A DNA stretch of 64,000 nucleotides from Ceratopteris richardii (Eukaryota > Streptophyta > Polypodiopsida > Polypodiales > Pteridaceae): the NCBI GenBank assembly GCA_020310875.1, contig CM035435.1:73262992-73326991 (forward strand), written 5' to 3'. This document shows positions 21,882 through 33,289 of this stretch, piece by piece. The notes beneath the pieces are model-generated. The model was not told where the DNA came from. It saw only the letters and a list, made by a program, of their open reading frames with translations, and did no database searches. Every line of letters begins with the position of its first letter. The first letter of the stretch is position 1. The position numbers and the translations under genes are program-made.

Positions 21882-23029
21882 GATAACTTGGAGTTCTCAC
21901 TATGAGCCAAAAACGTGCTATTTTGGTCATTGCACCTGTTCAAAGAAATCAATAGTACTTCTTTCATGGTAATAATTGGTCAAAATCCTTTTGCAAATAT
22001 CTAATTGACTAAGGTAGCTAACGTTCATAAGTTATTCCACTTGAAATGATAAACTATGCTCAGAGAAAGATGCTTAGCAAATCAGATGAGTATCCTCACA
22101 TTTTAGGGAGTTAATAGTATGCAAAGAGTGATAATAACGCTAAGAAATGGATTAGAGAAGCTCACTATTCTAAGTAGTATATGACAGAGTAGAAGAGATG
22201 AGATATGAGAAAACTATATATATTAATGCACATAAATTACATTGACATTGGCAATGAATGATTGCACAATGTGAGGGAACTGGAAGAGCTATTATATGAG
22301 CTCAATATGCCACACAAATTCCTCTGAAATCTCTACTATCTCTGGTTGCTATACACGTGACTAGATAGTCCTCTTTTTGTAGCCTTTTTGTTGGAGATAG
22401 GATTCAAGTTTGAATTTGAGTCTTTACCTAAAAGCATTCCAAGGTTTTAGGTCTTGATTTGCCATAAATCCTCACCAAATAATTTGTGGAAATATTTTCC
22501 TTAGAACTCGTAATTGGAATTCATTCCACCTATGCACTTTTAGAAGGAGTAAAAAATCAATCTTTTACAAGAAATCATTCATGTGCTAATACATGAATGC
22601 ACATATGAATTTTAGGATAAGTGACCAAGCATTTAGGCTTGGAGTAATTGTACCAACACAAATCAGTACAATTTGATAAGGAAGCTCTACTCAACACTTA
22701 GCGCTATCTAGCTCATAAACATAGAAATCTGTGAGCTGGATATGGCTATTCAATTTCTACATAAATCACTTAAGCAAGGAGGGGGCTTTCTAAGCAAGGG
22801 TTCAAATAGCTTATTCAAATCATATGAGAGCTTACACACATGTGGGAACATACATTCAAAGTACATTGTGTGTGGATATAATCTTCAAAAAAATCCCAAG
22901 ATTTCAGGAATACCTTTTCCTAAATTATAGCCATTAACACCTAAGTCTAATAGGTGCTAGATGACTGCTATGAAGAGGCGTTCAAATTCAAACTTTGAAC
23001 ATGAAGTCTTATGATTATTTCACTAATTC
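21882..23029. other. Non-coding interval
   Basis: No gene recognised. The right edge merges into the decayed copia protease region. Confidence 0.45.
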
Positions 23030-24852
23030 TTATTTATCCAAGTGGCATCGATCCAAGGTGTTGAAAGGTACTAAGGTTGTAGCTTGAATTTCAACTACTA
23101 ACAGTATTGAGAATGACTTCCAATTCCCATGAGAGGATAAGAGAAGTCGTTGGCACATGTGATAGTATTCCCTATAAGATCATGGTCAAGTGAAGCAAAG
23201 AAACTACATTTCAAGGTAATATGTTTGGATCCTCAACTAGCAAAGTACTAACCATCCAAGTCTACTATAGATATATAGTTCTCATGCAAAGATGGTTAAT
23301 ACATGTAGTGAGTTGTAAACACCTACTTCATTTTAAACAAGGTTACTAGACTTTGTTTTAGGTGTAGAGGCCTTTGCAATAATCATTCTATCTTTTCTTT
23401 TCTTTGTGTCTTTTGCAACTAGTTTAGGACAACTCTTTATGATATTATCATTTTCCTAAGAGTATTCCAAGGTTGTTACTACTTTTGTTTTTCTTGTCAT
23501 CTTTGCCTTCCTTCTTTAACTCCATAGCATTAGGAAATTTCTACTTATTAATGGATGATTTCCATTTAGCTTTGCCCTTCTAAGTAGACAAGAGAACTTG
23601 ATCTTCAACACACATAACCGATGTGTTCTACATAGAGTGATCTTCTTGTAGCAAAATAGAGACTAACTCCTAAAAGCTTAGGGCATTTGTATTGCCTTTC
23701 ATCATTAACCAAAGAGTAGAAGCAAAACTCTATTAAGAATCTAGAAGATCTTTAAGACCATTTAGCTACACAAGTGAAGTATTTGGAAAGATTTCAATTG
23801 CTCTTTCAAATCCTTGAACTTTGTCAAAAAAATGTCCATTGAGGATCGTTCATTAATATACTACTATCCAACTTTTTCCAAAGTTAAGCACCAAGCACCT
23901 ATTTCTTGCCTAGCTTAATGTTGTAAGAGTATCCAAAGGATATTTTGTAGTTTTGAAGTGAATATGAGGGATAATTGCACATTGACACAAACCACTATCA
24001 ATGCATGTGTCTATGCATCTTTCTCATCCCAAAAAGTTGCTCTATAGTAGTTGCAACATGAACCACAATAGAAGCAAGAAATTGAAGATCAATATGTTCA
24101 AAACCACGTGCTTCGCCCCCAATCACTCTATTTGCAGGTGCAAGAGCATGTTTTTCAACACCCTACACAATATTCCACAAGATTTTTGCTACCCATATGT
24201 GACACATCATGTATGCTCACCATGGGTAAATAGAACCATCCAAATTATTCTAAAAAACCAACATACCTCATACATCATTGCTTTTAAGAATATTTAGTGA
24301 GTAAATATCTTGATGTACAAAAATGATTCTATCTCAAGCAAATGAATAAAAATACCCACTTTAGCTCCAATAGGCATTTAGTAAAGTTTGTGACACTCGT
24401 AAGAGAGAACCCAAAAGTCTATATATGTCTGCCTGCATGGTTATTATGATAGTGCATTCACCAACTGAAAAGAGAATTGAAATTTTGAAAGCACATAGAG
24501 AAACTCCTTTCAACTTCTTATCACCATATGCCCACTAAATGTTCTGCGATTCTGAGACTGTGCTTAGAATGATGTCAATAATGATCTAGAGAAAGAGAGG
24601 ATATGCTCTTATACCACTTATGAGAACTTGAGGAGTATAGAAGCACACAGAAACCACAAGGAATAAAGAGAATCTTTGAGAAAAAGACAATGCTAATTCT
24701 ATTACTAAGTTAATGCGCAAAGATTAGCCACCCATTAGGGTTATATGCATATTTACAAGTGCAAAGGAAAAACCTCCTAAATAGGGAAAACGTTTCCACG
24801 ACAATCATGAGTCTAATCACATACATCACTATTGAAGTGTGTCAATAATACT
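23030..24852 (-). mobile_element. Decayed family A copia element, copy 2, with 5' LTR
   Basis: In reverse, this carries an LTR (about 24852-24625), a primer-site relic (GCTCTTATACCAC at 24612-24624), a leader sharing ATTCTGAGACTG with the intact copy, gag (about 24297-23590) and the start of protease (about 23260-23030). Gag remnants include AYMMCHIWVAKILWNIV. The protease block GSKHIT...GNTITCAND aligns with the 61.8-kb copy. It is cut off within the protease, and stops are frequent. The forward frame at 24001-24297 is a shadow of the reverse gag. Confidence 0.8.
24625..24852 (-). repeat. Family A copia LTR (diverged)
   Basis: It aligns in reverse to the 230-bp LTR at 60113-60342, including the outer end ACATCACTATTGAAGTGTGTCAATA and the block ATATTTACAAGTGCAAAGGAAAA. 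It is clearly older than the LTRs at 31331 and 60113. Confidence 0.75.
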
Positions 24853-25261
24853 TGCACATATCCATGGATGGGAATTGTTGGGGCAAAGTTGGTGGTTGCT
24901 TGCCTTTTATCACTCATATTTGTGTAGTCTTGAAATTTGGTTCACATTTTGTCCTTATGCACAAGGAGTGAGGTTTTGTAGTAGCTTTTGTCACTGAGGT
25001 GGCCTCCTTGTTTCCTTCTAGTTGCAATTGTCTTCCTTCCCTCTGGAAAACTCATTTTCCAATTGTGATGTTGATACTTTTGGGAGAGAAGGGGGCTCCA
25101 ACGTTTGCAAGACCTGTCCATCAATAGTTGCAGAATGGTGCACATTGGACCCTGTAGTGCTTGCAGAGTGTGAGGTACTAGAATCAAAAGGGCCCTTGCC
25201 TTCCTTCAACTATTAGGCATTTCTTTTGAACCCAACCCTGAAGTGATTGTTGGTGCATGTT

Positions 25262-25570
25262 TAAGTCAATTGCATGATCATACAACCAATTTTTCCCTAG
25301 TACCATATTTTCTGTGATGTCCTCATCATTGCAAAGTAGGTTATAGTGTCAAAGGGATATCCATTAAGAGGATAGGAATCTCTAACTTGCCGATACAAGG
25401 GGTTTCTGTGCCTCCTAAGCCAACTAAATAAGCTTCTAGTGGCTTAACTTCCATGCCCAATCTTTTACAACATGAGTACCTATTGCACTAGTGGCTACTC
25501 CAGAATTCATCAAAGCTTTGATTTTCTTATTTGTAGTGTCGTGCCCTAGCTCAACTGTAATGAATGGTCA
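25262..25570 (-). pseudogene. Retropepsin-like domain downstream of integrase
   Basis: Reading in reverse, the first block is ITVELGHDTTNKKIKALMNS, followed by GVATSAIGTHVVKDWAWKL. It has the shape of a retropepsin active-site loop, but with NSG in place of DSG. A middle block (YLVGLGGTETPCIGKLEI) lies in another frame, and a C-terminal block (ITENMVLGKNWLYDHAIDL) has the LG..WL signature of the second retropepsin half. Frameshifts separate the blocks, so it is dead here. A charged linker (KEEELRVREEA) connects it to the integrase end. Position after integrase is unusual for gypsy elements. Confidence 0.65.
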
Positions 25571-25838
25571 TCTATCTTAGATCCTAGGATCTCTAATCTT
25601 TTTGGTGCACATAACCATGTGATATCTTGGGGCATTGGGATTGACATATAGGTCTTGTCACCTTAACTTATCTCACCTAATTTGCTCTAGAGCCTTTGCC
25701 TATGCTTCTTCTCTAACCCTTAACTCTTCTTCTTTTCCCTTCTTAGGATTTTTAAGTCTCATTAGCATATCCTCTGTAAGAGGTTCTTATATAGCTTGAC
25801 TCGACATCCACTAATATAGATTGGCAAGATTTCACTTT

Positions 25839-27340
25839 CTAGAGTGGCCAGTTGAACCACACCGCTAGTGGAAATTCTATTAATGACCATGGGTCCATAT
25901 CCTCATTTTTCCAATTTTTGGCATGTCTCTTTAGTGTATAAACCAACATTAGCTCTCCCTCTTTCAATCCTTTATCCTTGATGTGTGCATCAAAGTTTGC
26001 CTTATGTCTTTTCTTTGAAGCATAGATACCTATTGCTACTTGTAGCCTGGTCTCACCTAAGCATTCTAGATCAAATATCTTGGAGGACAACTCGTGTCCA
26101 TTCCACTTGTGCTCTTGTGCTACTTTTAAAGTCGGGATGAGGAATTCTAATCCTAACACAAAATTTTGTCCAAAGACCATCTGAAATGCGGTGGCATTGA
26201 GTACCATTTGGTAACCCGTATCTGGTGAGCACATTCTCGAATAAGAACTTAGTTGTCATTTGAGCATCATTCTTTGTTGTGGCTTTCACTTCTACCTAAT
26301 TTGTAAGGTAATCTATGGCTACAATAATGTACTATGCATGGGAGCTTCTGTTGAGATATCAAGCTCAACATGTGATGATCCAAGATGACAAGTATCATTT
26401 TTTAGTTCTCTCACATGTATAGTGGTCGCGTTAGTATATGTCAGGGACACTTCATTGAGCTTTATTAGATTTATCTACCACGAGTGATGGCACATTTGTT
26501 TATTGCCAGCTCACTCATTCATGGACATTAGGTTTTTCCTTAAGTACTAGACTTTATATATTGCACTTGTTGTATTCTTGTTTTTAGGTCATTATTGTAC
26601 ATTCTTTTTTATGTAATAGAAGAAGAAGAAGAAGAAGATCATTCTTCCTTGCCTCAATCTCTGTGTGCTTCTCCTTGATTGTGAGAGTGCCTGTGAGCTC
26701 TCTTCCTTATCTCCTTCCTCATGATAGTTTCTAACTGGGGGGTTAATAGGACCTACAAAGTCTATACCACACTTTGAGAATGTACGTCCTCCCATCATTG
26801 GCCTCAAAGGCATCTCATCTTTTCTTATCCGATATTGTGCATGTTGGCATGTGTCACATCTCTTCACATAGGTATGTGCATCCATATGAAGAGTAGGCCA
26901 CCAAAGTCTTCAGAATAGAATGGTTTTAATTACTCGATCAAGCCCGAAGTGTCCACCTATAACAATGCTATGTGTAGTTTCTAAGATGATCAAATAGTCT
27001 GATTCATGAATGCACACTCCTAAGTAACCATCTTTTCCTTTGATATAGGTTTTCTCCAACTAAGGCATAGTCATGAGCCTCTTGCTCCATGCTTTGTTTT
27101 CTTGCTATACTACCTCCCTAGGTAGTGTTCCCGATTTCATAAATTCTACCAATGGAGCACTCCGTTCTAGAATTAACATGTGATAAAAGGTAGCATACTC
27201 CACTAGGGGTCTCTTCTGGCACACTGAACAATTCTTAATTCTCTCATGTATTTCTCTATCCATACTAGGCCAATACACTCCTAAACGTTTCAGATTCAGC
27301 AATGTTTGTTGTTAAAAATAGTGATTTCCTAGCAATCCTT
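25839..27340 (-). pseudogene. Gypsy integrase, broken
   Basis: The frames 27683-27312, 27302-27105, 26885-26592, 26289-26071 and 26234-25839 (reverse) make up a gypsy integrase. Visible are a zinc-binding module with NCSVCQKRP near 27213-27232, a second with RCDTCQHA near 26841-26862, the catalytic-core start CGIDFVGPINPP near 26770, and a C-terminal block FQMVFGQN...LEFLIPTLKVA with IKDKGLKEGELMLVYTLKRH. The core is interrupted around 26590-26640 by a short (GAA)n-like stretch and stops. Two zinc-binding modules in tandem are odd. Confidence 0.85.
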
Positions 27341-27695
27341 CATGGAATTTTTGCAACCAACTACTATGTTCATCCTCCTCAATAGAACAAGCTAGTACAC
27401 CCTCTCTATCTTGTTTGTACATACTCATTGTCAATATTTGATATTTTTGTGATTTTATAATTTCATCTTTGTTTATTTTCACATTCTTATTTGCTGTTCC
27501 AAAGGTTACGACAGATACCAACTTATTTGCCCATTTAGGCACAACTTCTATATTGAACAAATAAGCATCAACCAATCCATTAGACACTCCTTGCGGTGAC
27601 TTGCCTGAAGTGATGCGAGAAAGGTGATTTGCCCTGAGGTGGGTCTTACTTTTCCTAACAACCACTTCAAATTCGTATTCCATTAGTAAGAGGAA

Positions 27696-27938
27696 TCATC
27701 TTACTAAACGTCCTATCTTGCAAGCTTTATTGAACAAATAAAATAAAGCTTGATGATCAGTGAAAAACTTGAATTTCTTGGCCAATAGATAGTGTCTAAA
27801 CTTCTTCATGGCATATACCATGCCTAAACCTTCTCTTTTGAGTATTGTATAGTTTCGTTGAGCTGTGTTTACTTGTCTGCTAGCATATGCTATAGACAGA
27901 TCTAGATTTCCTTCACCTATGGTTTGTGCTATCCACAT
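27696..27938 (-). pseudogene. Gypsy RNase H domain
   Basis: The frame reads DLSIAYASRQVNTAQRNYTI followed by KREGLGMVYAMKKFRHYLL and FKFFTDHQALFYLFNK. This is the classic gypsy RNase H signature, which removes the RNA strand of the RNA-DNA hybrid during reverse transcription. It follows the RT domain and precedes integrase, as usual. A stop at its end and frameshifts before it mark it as a relic. Confidence 0.9.
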
Positions 27939-28099
27939 CCTATTGCATAATTGTATGCATCTACATGGACATGGAATGCTTTATTCCAATCCCAAGTGGT
28001 CAGTATTGGTGCTGTGCACAAACTTCTCTTCAGGTCATTGAAGGAATTTTTGCATTCATTGTTCCACTCCAAAATTGTCAATAGAGCATAAAGAGGTTT

Positions 28100-28880
28100 A
28101 GCTATGATTGCACATATGTGGATAAACCTATGGTAATATCCACGATGGCCAATAAAGGCTTGTACTTCTTTAACATTCCTTGGCCTCTACAACTCTGCTA
28201 TGGCTCCTCATCCATTGATATTCCATTCTTAGATACAATATGACCTAATATCTTACCTTGTCATACCATGAACACACACTTTTCTAGGTTTAGACAAACT
28301 CGATATTCTCTACACTTGTTGAAGATCTCTTTGAGCTCTAGAATGTGGTGTCTTTTTTCTTGGGAATGAGCACATAAATCATCGACATAAACTTATAATC
28401 TCTTTTGCAAGAATTCTATGAAGACATGATGCATGAGCCTTTGGAGTGTTGTAGGTGCATTGGTGAGCCCAAATGGCATCACACAAATGCAAAGATTCCC
28501 CACTCTCTTGTGAAGGCTGTTTTGTGTTGATCTTCTAGGGCAATGGCTACTTGGTTGTAACCTGAAAATCCATCAAGGAAGCTAAAACCTTCCTTGCATG
28601 CAACACCCTCCAATAAATCTTTAGTGATTGGAAGTGGATAGCTATCTTCGGTTGTAGCAGCATTAACTTTTTTAAGGTTAATACACACTCACAACTTTTC
28701 ATTCCTTTTGGGCACTGCTATGATGGGTGACACCCATTGAGTATGCTCAATCTCATAGATAAATCCAACTTCAATTAGTCTATAAAATTCTTCTTTTATT
28801 TTGGCTGCATAAATGTCATTATATGTGTAGGGCTTTTGTTTGGTGGACTTGGTGTCAGTCATCATGGGGATCGTATGCAA
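28100..28880 (-). pseudogene. Gypsy reverse transcriptase, broken
   Basis: Reverse frames 28880-28689 and 28688-28479 give KIKEEFYRLIEVGFIYEIEH and TQWVSPIIAVPKRNEKL, then MCINLKKVNAATTEDSYPLP and FSFLDGFSGYNQVAI (motif A, with aspartate present). Further on, VYVDDLCAHSQEKRHH near 28370-28400 keeps the YVDD motif C. Stops separate the blocks. The catalytic residues are preserved although the frame is lost, which suggests decay after inactivation by stops rather than by active-site change. Confidence 0.9.
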
Positions 28881-29099
28881 GCATATTTCTGCAATCTACC
28901 CCCTTTAGGTCCCTTTAGGTCCACACAAACACATCCCTATAATATTTCCTTAATAAAGCTAGAATCTCTACTTCTTCTTCTGCACTTAGGTCTTCTCCTA
29001 TGTACGTACATCACTCTTCATTCTCTTCAATGGTTATTGCAATTTTTTGGTCTTTCTTTATGATCATACACTTCTCTTGTGATAGCCTCATAATAAAAT

Positions 29100-29965
29100 T
29101 CTCTAATCTTCAAGTTCATATTTCTTGAAATTTTCTAGTACTTTGAGCAATGGTTCCTTCTCTACTTGCTTCACTACTTTTCTTTTCTTTTTCTTCTGAG
29201 TACCTTCATTTTCATCCCTTGAATTTACAGTTTCAATGCTTGTGAGAAGTTCTTCTTATTTTTGGGTAAATACTCCTACATTTTCTAGATAGTGTTCCTC
29301 TGAGTCAAAGCAACTATCCATCACAATGGGCTCTAGATCATTGTTGTCCTCTTCTTCTTCTATGACCTCATTAGAGTCACACTCTTCTAGCAAGGGTTCA
29401 CACATTAACAAAGAGATATCATAACTCTCCTCATCGCAATGAAGTGTGGGCTGTTTTTGATTGAATACGATGTCCATGGTGGCTAAGATTTCTACCCAAC
29501 CATGATGCTCAAATTCCTCATTTGGAAAGATCATCGATGTGTAGGTTGGGTCTCTAACTAGTCTAGCTCCTTGATAAGTTCCTTCTTCTCTCGCCTTTAG
29601 GCATCTTTCATCTTCCTCCACAAGTTTGCCTATGGAGGTGAGTTTTCTCTTTCAAAAACTGATTGAGCCTATGGAGGTAAAGAAACATGTCGCTTGTTTA
29701 CTAATTGCTCTAGTTTTTCTAGTAAGCCTTGGAAATGCAAACGTGATTTGATAGAATTCATCTGGCCTCAAGCATAGAATGAGCTAGTTCTACCATTTTC
29801 ATGCAAAATTTTGTTCGTTCAAGCTCTAAATCTACTCTAGGGTAACTCTCATCTAGGTTTGCAGCTATTGACCCTTCTTGAAGTCAAGTGTGGTAGGCCT
29901 TGAACATCATGTCAAAGCCTTCTAGGGTTTGATCTACGAAAATAGACCCTGATTGTGGTCTATTA
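29100..29965 (-). pseudogene. Gypsy acidic linker between gag and RT
   Basis: The reverse frame 29621-29256 is rich in Glu and Asp (EVIEEEEDNNDLEPIVMD) and is followed by a Lys-rich stretch (KKKKRKVVKQVEKEPLLK). It sits where protease normally lies in gypsy elements, but I see no D(S/T)G loop or ILG motif. Its role is unknown. It could be a spacer or a retroelement-specific domain. Confidence 0.55.
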
Positions 29966-31330
29966 AGAATGAGTGGTGGGGTGGGATGAATTGGAGTGGA
30001 TGAATTTTTGGCATGCGAGGGGTTTTGAGATGTGATGTCTATTTTTTTCATCTCTCAGGCTCTCTTCTAGCTTGGATAAATTTCTAGCCCACTTACGATT
30101 GGATTTCTCCTTGGTATCCTTCCATGTTCTTGTTTTCCTCTTATTAGGCTCTCGTAATTCACTTGACCCTGATTGTTCAGCAGGCTTAGAGTGTTTCAAG
30201 GCCTGTGCCCTAGTGACTACTCATATAGGAGCCACATTAATGCTACTTGAACTTGAATCCAAAACTAAGCCTACCACATTATAAGGTGTAAACTTGGGCT
30301 CACTAGAGGGGTTCCTTGGACAATCTCTTGGGAGATGTTATTTGCTACACTCAGGACAAAAGCCTTGTATTGTGATGATATGTCCTTGTCTTGGAGCTAG
30401 TGGTGGGGACATTCACAAATGAAATGTCCACCTTGACATCTAAAACATGGTCCTCTAGGGGCTTGTGGTCTCATTTGTCTCAATTGGGGTATGGGGTTAG
30501 GATTCCTATACATGACATTGGAGTATTCTGGCTCCCAATTATGTTCCATAGGTAGTACCTCACATTGATACAGATAAGTCCCACTATGTTTGAGTGACTC
30601 TGTGTAATAAGATCGTTGAGCATGAGGGTCATTTTGTAAGATTAAAGGGGTCATCGGCACCATATCTTTATTAGGGTTCTTCTCTACCATTGGGTACTTT
30701 ACTAGTATCACATTGGTAGGAGGTGGCCATTGGTTTCCTAGGATCAGTTGTGGCCTATACTGTGCATGATATTGCTATTGGTATTGAGGGTTGATATTGC
30801 TGTTGTGGCCTATAATATGGGTGTTGGTATTGGTTCTAATACCTACCCTATTGGTAAGGTTGTTGATAAGTTTGTCCAATATCCTGCCTATTGTACGAAC
30901 AATCTTGAGCTGTATGGTTTGTGTACTTTCTCCCAATAGTGCAATATGAATCATTCAATTCTCTCATGTTTTGGCTTTGGAATGGGCATACATTAGCCAT
31001 GTGGTTGCCTCCACAAGTATAACATTGGCTGAATGAGGTGAACCTTGGTGTTTGTCTATTTTGAACTCCTAGCTTCTTGGAAACCTTCTCAACTAAGTCA
31101 TTTATCACAATGGAGGGTCTCGAAGTATGACTAGTAGAACTGGTAGAATCCTTATAGAGTTTGGATAATTCTAACTCCTTACCCTAGTTGTCCTCTATGT
31201 CAATATACATTCTCAACCATTGATCTACTATGATTGGCTCATTGAGATATACATATGATCTAATTTTCCCGCTTAGAAGTCCATCTAAAACAGGAAAACA
31301 TGTTTCACTTGTGTATGGAATTGAGGTGTG
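29966..31330 (-). pseudogene. Gypsy gag with multiple zinc knuckles
   Basis: Reverse frames 31402-31184, 31108-30848, 30711-30397 and 30199-29963 are the C-terminal half of a gag polyprotein. Zinc knuckles of the form CX2CX3HX4C appear as CYTCGGNHMANVC near 31000 and CFRCQGGHFICEC near 30420, with a weaker CPECSKxHLPRDC near 30330 (broken by a stop). These bind RNA during packaging. A Gln/Pro-rich stretch lies between. The N-terminal gag is missing because the copia LTR starts at 31331. Confidence 0.8.
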
Positions 31331-31560
31331 TGTTGGAGATAGACGTCTACGGAAGCACACGACCAACATAAGGAAGGAGAAGAATCTTGAAGGAAAACAC
31401 ACAATACTGAATGTATTACTAGAGAATGTACAAAGATAAGTAGCCCATTAGGGCAATAGGCATATATACAAGCCAGGGGAAAAAAACCTCCTAAAGAGAG
31501 AAAAAAGTGCCCCGACGGTCCATGTGTGTTCACACACATCACTACCTAAATATATCAACA
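31331..31560 (-). repeat. Family A copia 3' LTR (230 bp)
   Basis: It starts (reverse) TGTTGATATATTTAGGTAGT at 31560 and ends in CAACA at 31331, so TG...CA ends are present. The length equals that of the 60113-60342 LTR. GTATATA-like promoter sequence lies near its middle. Confidence 0.9.
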
Positions 31561-31654
31561 AATCCCCCATGGGAATGATGCGGTGAACAAGGAGCAGGCA
31601 ATCATGTATAAGGAAGTGCCAAGCTATGTGGAAATCACTCCACAAAAGGAAGTA

Positions 31655-32285
31655 AGCCCAAAGCTTTGCGGAAAGCTTCAAATTTTGCCCTAGGTAGAGC
31701 CTTTGTGAAAAGGTCTGCAATGTTCTCCTATGTGGGCACATATGCCAAGCTGATCTCCCCAGAAGAGAACCTCTCCCTGACATAGTGATAATGCACCTCA
31801 ATGTGCTTAGTGCGAGCATGGAACAAAGGGTTCCTTGCAACTGCCGATGCGCTCTGACTATCAGTGAAGATGGTGGTGGCAGAAGACTGACCAACACCCA
31901 AATCTGCCATAAGCCCTCTGAGCCACACACACTCAAGAGTCGCTGTGAAAGCTGCCCTATACTCACCCTCACAACTGGCAGTGGCCACAGTAGGCTGCTT
32001 CTTGCTCAACCAAGATATACAAGAGCTACCAAGCATGAAGCAAAAGCCACTAGTGGACACACGAGTGTCATAGCAACTAGCCCAATCAGATTCAGAAAAA
32101 GCATGCAAATCTGGCGGTAGTGATCCCCCCTTGGGATAAAACAACCCAAGTAGACGAGTACCACTCAAGTAGCGAAAGATGCGCTTAACCGCCTGCCAAT
32201 GCTTGACTCCTGGGCAATGCATAAACTTGCTCATCTGTGAGAAAACAAATTGAATATCTCGCCGAGTAATGCATAAGTAAATCAA
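31655..32285 (-). pseudogene. Copia RNase H domain, copy 3
   Basis: The reverse frame 32285-31728 reads IYLCITRRDIQFVFSQMSKF, then WASCYDTRVSTSGFCFMLGS, EGEYRAAFTATLECVWLRGL, FTDSQSASAVARNP and HTKHIEVHYHYVRE-like blocks, the usual copia RNase H series. A TAG between RT and this domain (about 32300) and a TAG near 31726 before ENIADLFTKALPR break it. The natural end of the polyprotein is probably the TGA near 31655. Confidence 0.9.
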
Positions 32286-32300
32286 GCATCCAATAGCTTG

Positions 32301-33150
32301 CTAATAGAGAACAACATCATATGCATCTCCAACATCATGAAGACTCAATTGTAAACCTGTCCCCATAGGATTGGCAATAGGCTTACAGTCTTCAAGGCCA
32401 AAACACTGCAATAATGTGTCAATATATTTCATTTGACACAAAGCCAGTCCACCATCAAGTTGCATAAATTGAATGCCGAAATAGTGATGCAATTGCCCCA
32501 AATCAGACATCTCAAATAAGGCATGAAAATCAGCCTTAAAATTAGCAATATGCTTCTCAATACGACCAGTGAGTAGCATGTCATCAACATTGAGAACAAT
32601 GATCAGAAGCACATCATTAGCATGCTTAACATATAAGGTTCTTTCAGTTGGACTGTTCTCAAAACCATGTGCAATCAGATAGGCATGTATCTTCTCATAC
32701 CAAGCATGTGGTGCTTGCTTTAAACCATATAACGCCTTCCTTAACTTGCACACGTGGTTTTCATGCCCTTTTTGCACAAAGCCACGGTGCTGAAAAAAAT
32801 ACACTTCTAAATGCAATTCACCATTCAGAAATGCTGTTTTAATGTCCAAAAAATGTACATTCCAACCATGATGAGCTGCAAGTGCAGAGATGCTATGAAC
32901 TGTAGTCATTCGACAAGTAGGTGCAAAGGTCTCATCAAAATCAATGCCTCTTTCTTGCACATAATCCTTTGCAACAAGTCTAACCTTATACCTGTCAACT
33001 GTACCATCAGGCTTACGCTTCAACTTGTATCCCACTTAGTCCCAATGGCCTTCTTGCTAGGAGGCAAGTCACATAAAGACCAAGTACCATTCTTCATTAT
33101 AGCATCATATTCAAATTGCATAGCAGCCATCCAATTTTCTGAATTTTATG
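32301..33150 (-). pseudogene. Copia reverse transcriptase, copy 3
   Basis: The reverse frame 33035-32301 includes VDRYKVRLVAKDYVQERGID, FDETFAPTCRMTTV, motif A LDIKTAFLNGE, KALYGLKQAPHAWYEKI and motif C as LNVDDML, in which the usual Tyr of YVDD has become Asn while both aspartates remain. The 60-kb copy is cut by the window edge before this motif, so only copy 3 shows it. A one-base loss near 33035 (TGGGATACAAG in place of TGGGTATACAAG) breaks the N-terminal join. Confidence 0.9.
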
Positions 33151-33289
33151 CTTCATTAAACAAAATAGGCTCATTCTCATCACAGAGTCTAGATGCAACC
33201 ATAACATAGAAATCTGATGCAAAAGAGGCACTATGAGAGCCTAAACGAGTATGATATGACAGAGGTGCATCTAATTTGTTGTCACACAA

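Larger units (their letters stand above)
24942..31330 (-). mobile_element. Decayed Ty3/gypsy element, gag-RT-RH-INT-PR order
   Basis: Reading in reverse, this 6.4-kb element carries gag zinc knuckles (31330-30300), an acidic linker (29965-29100), RT (28880-28100), RNase H (27938-27696), integrase (27340-25839) and then a retropepsin-like domain (25570-25262). No protease is visible at the usual place between gag and RT. The gag end is cut by the copia LTR boundary at 31331. No LTR of its own was identified. Stops and frameshifts occur in every domain. Confidence 0.88.

Noticed and set aside
24001..24297. Forward 98-codon frame
   Set aside because: It is the opposite-strand shadow of the decayed copia gag.
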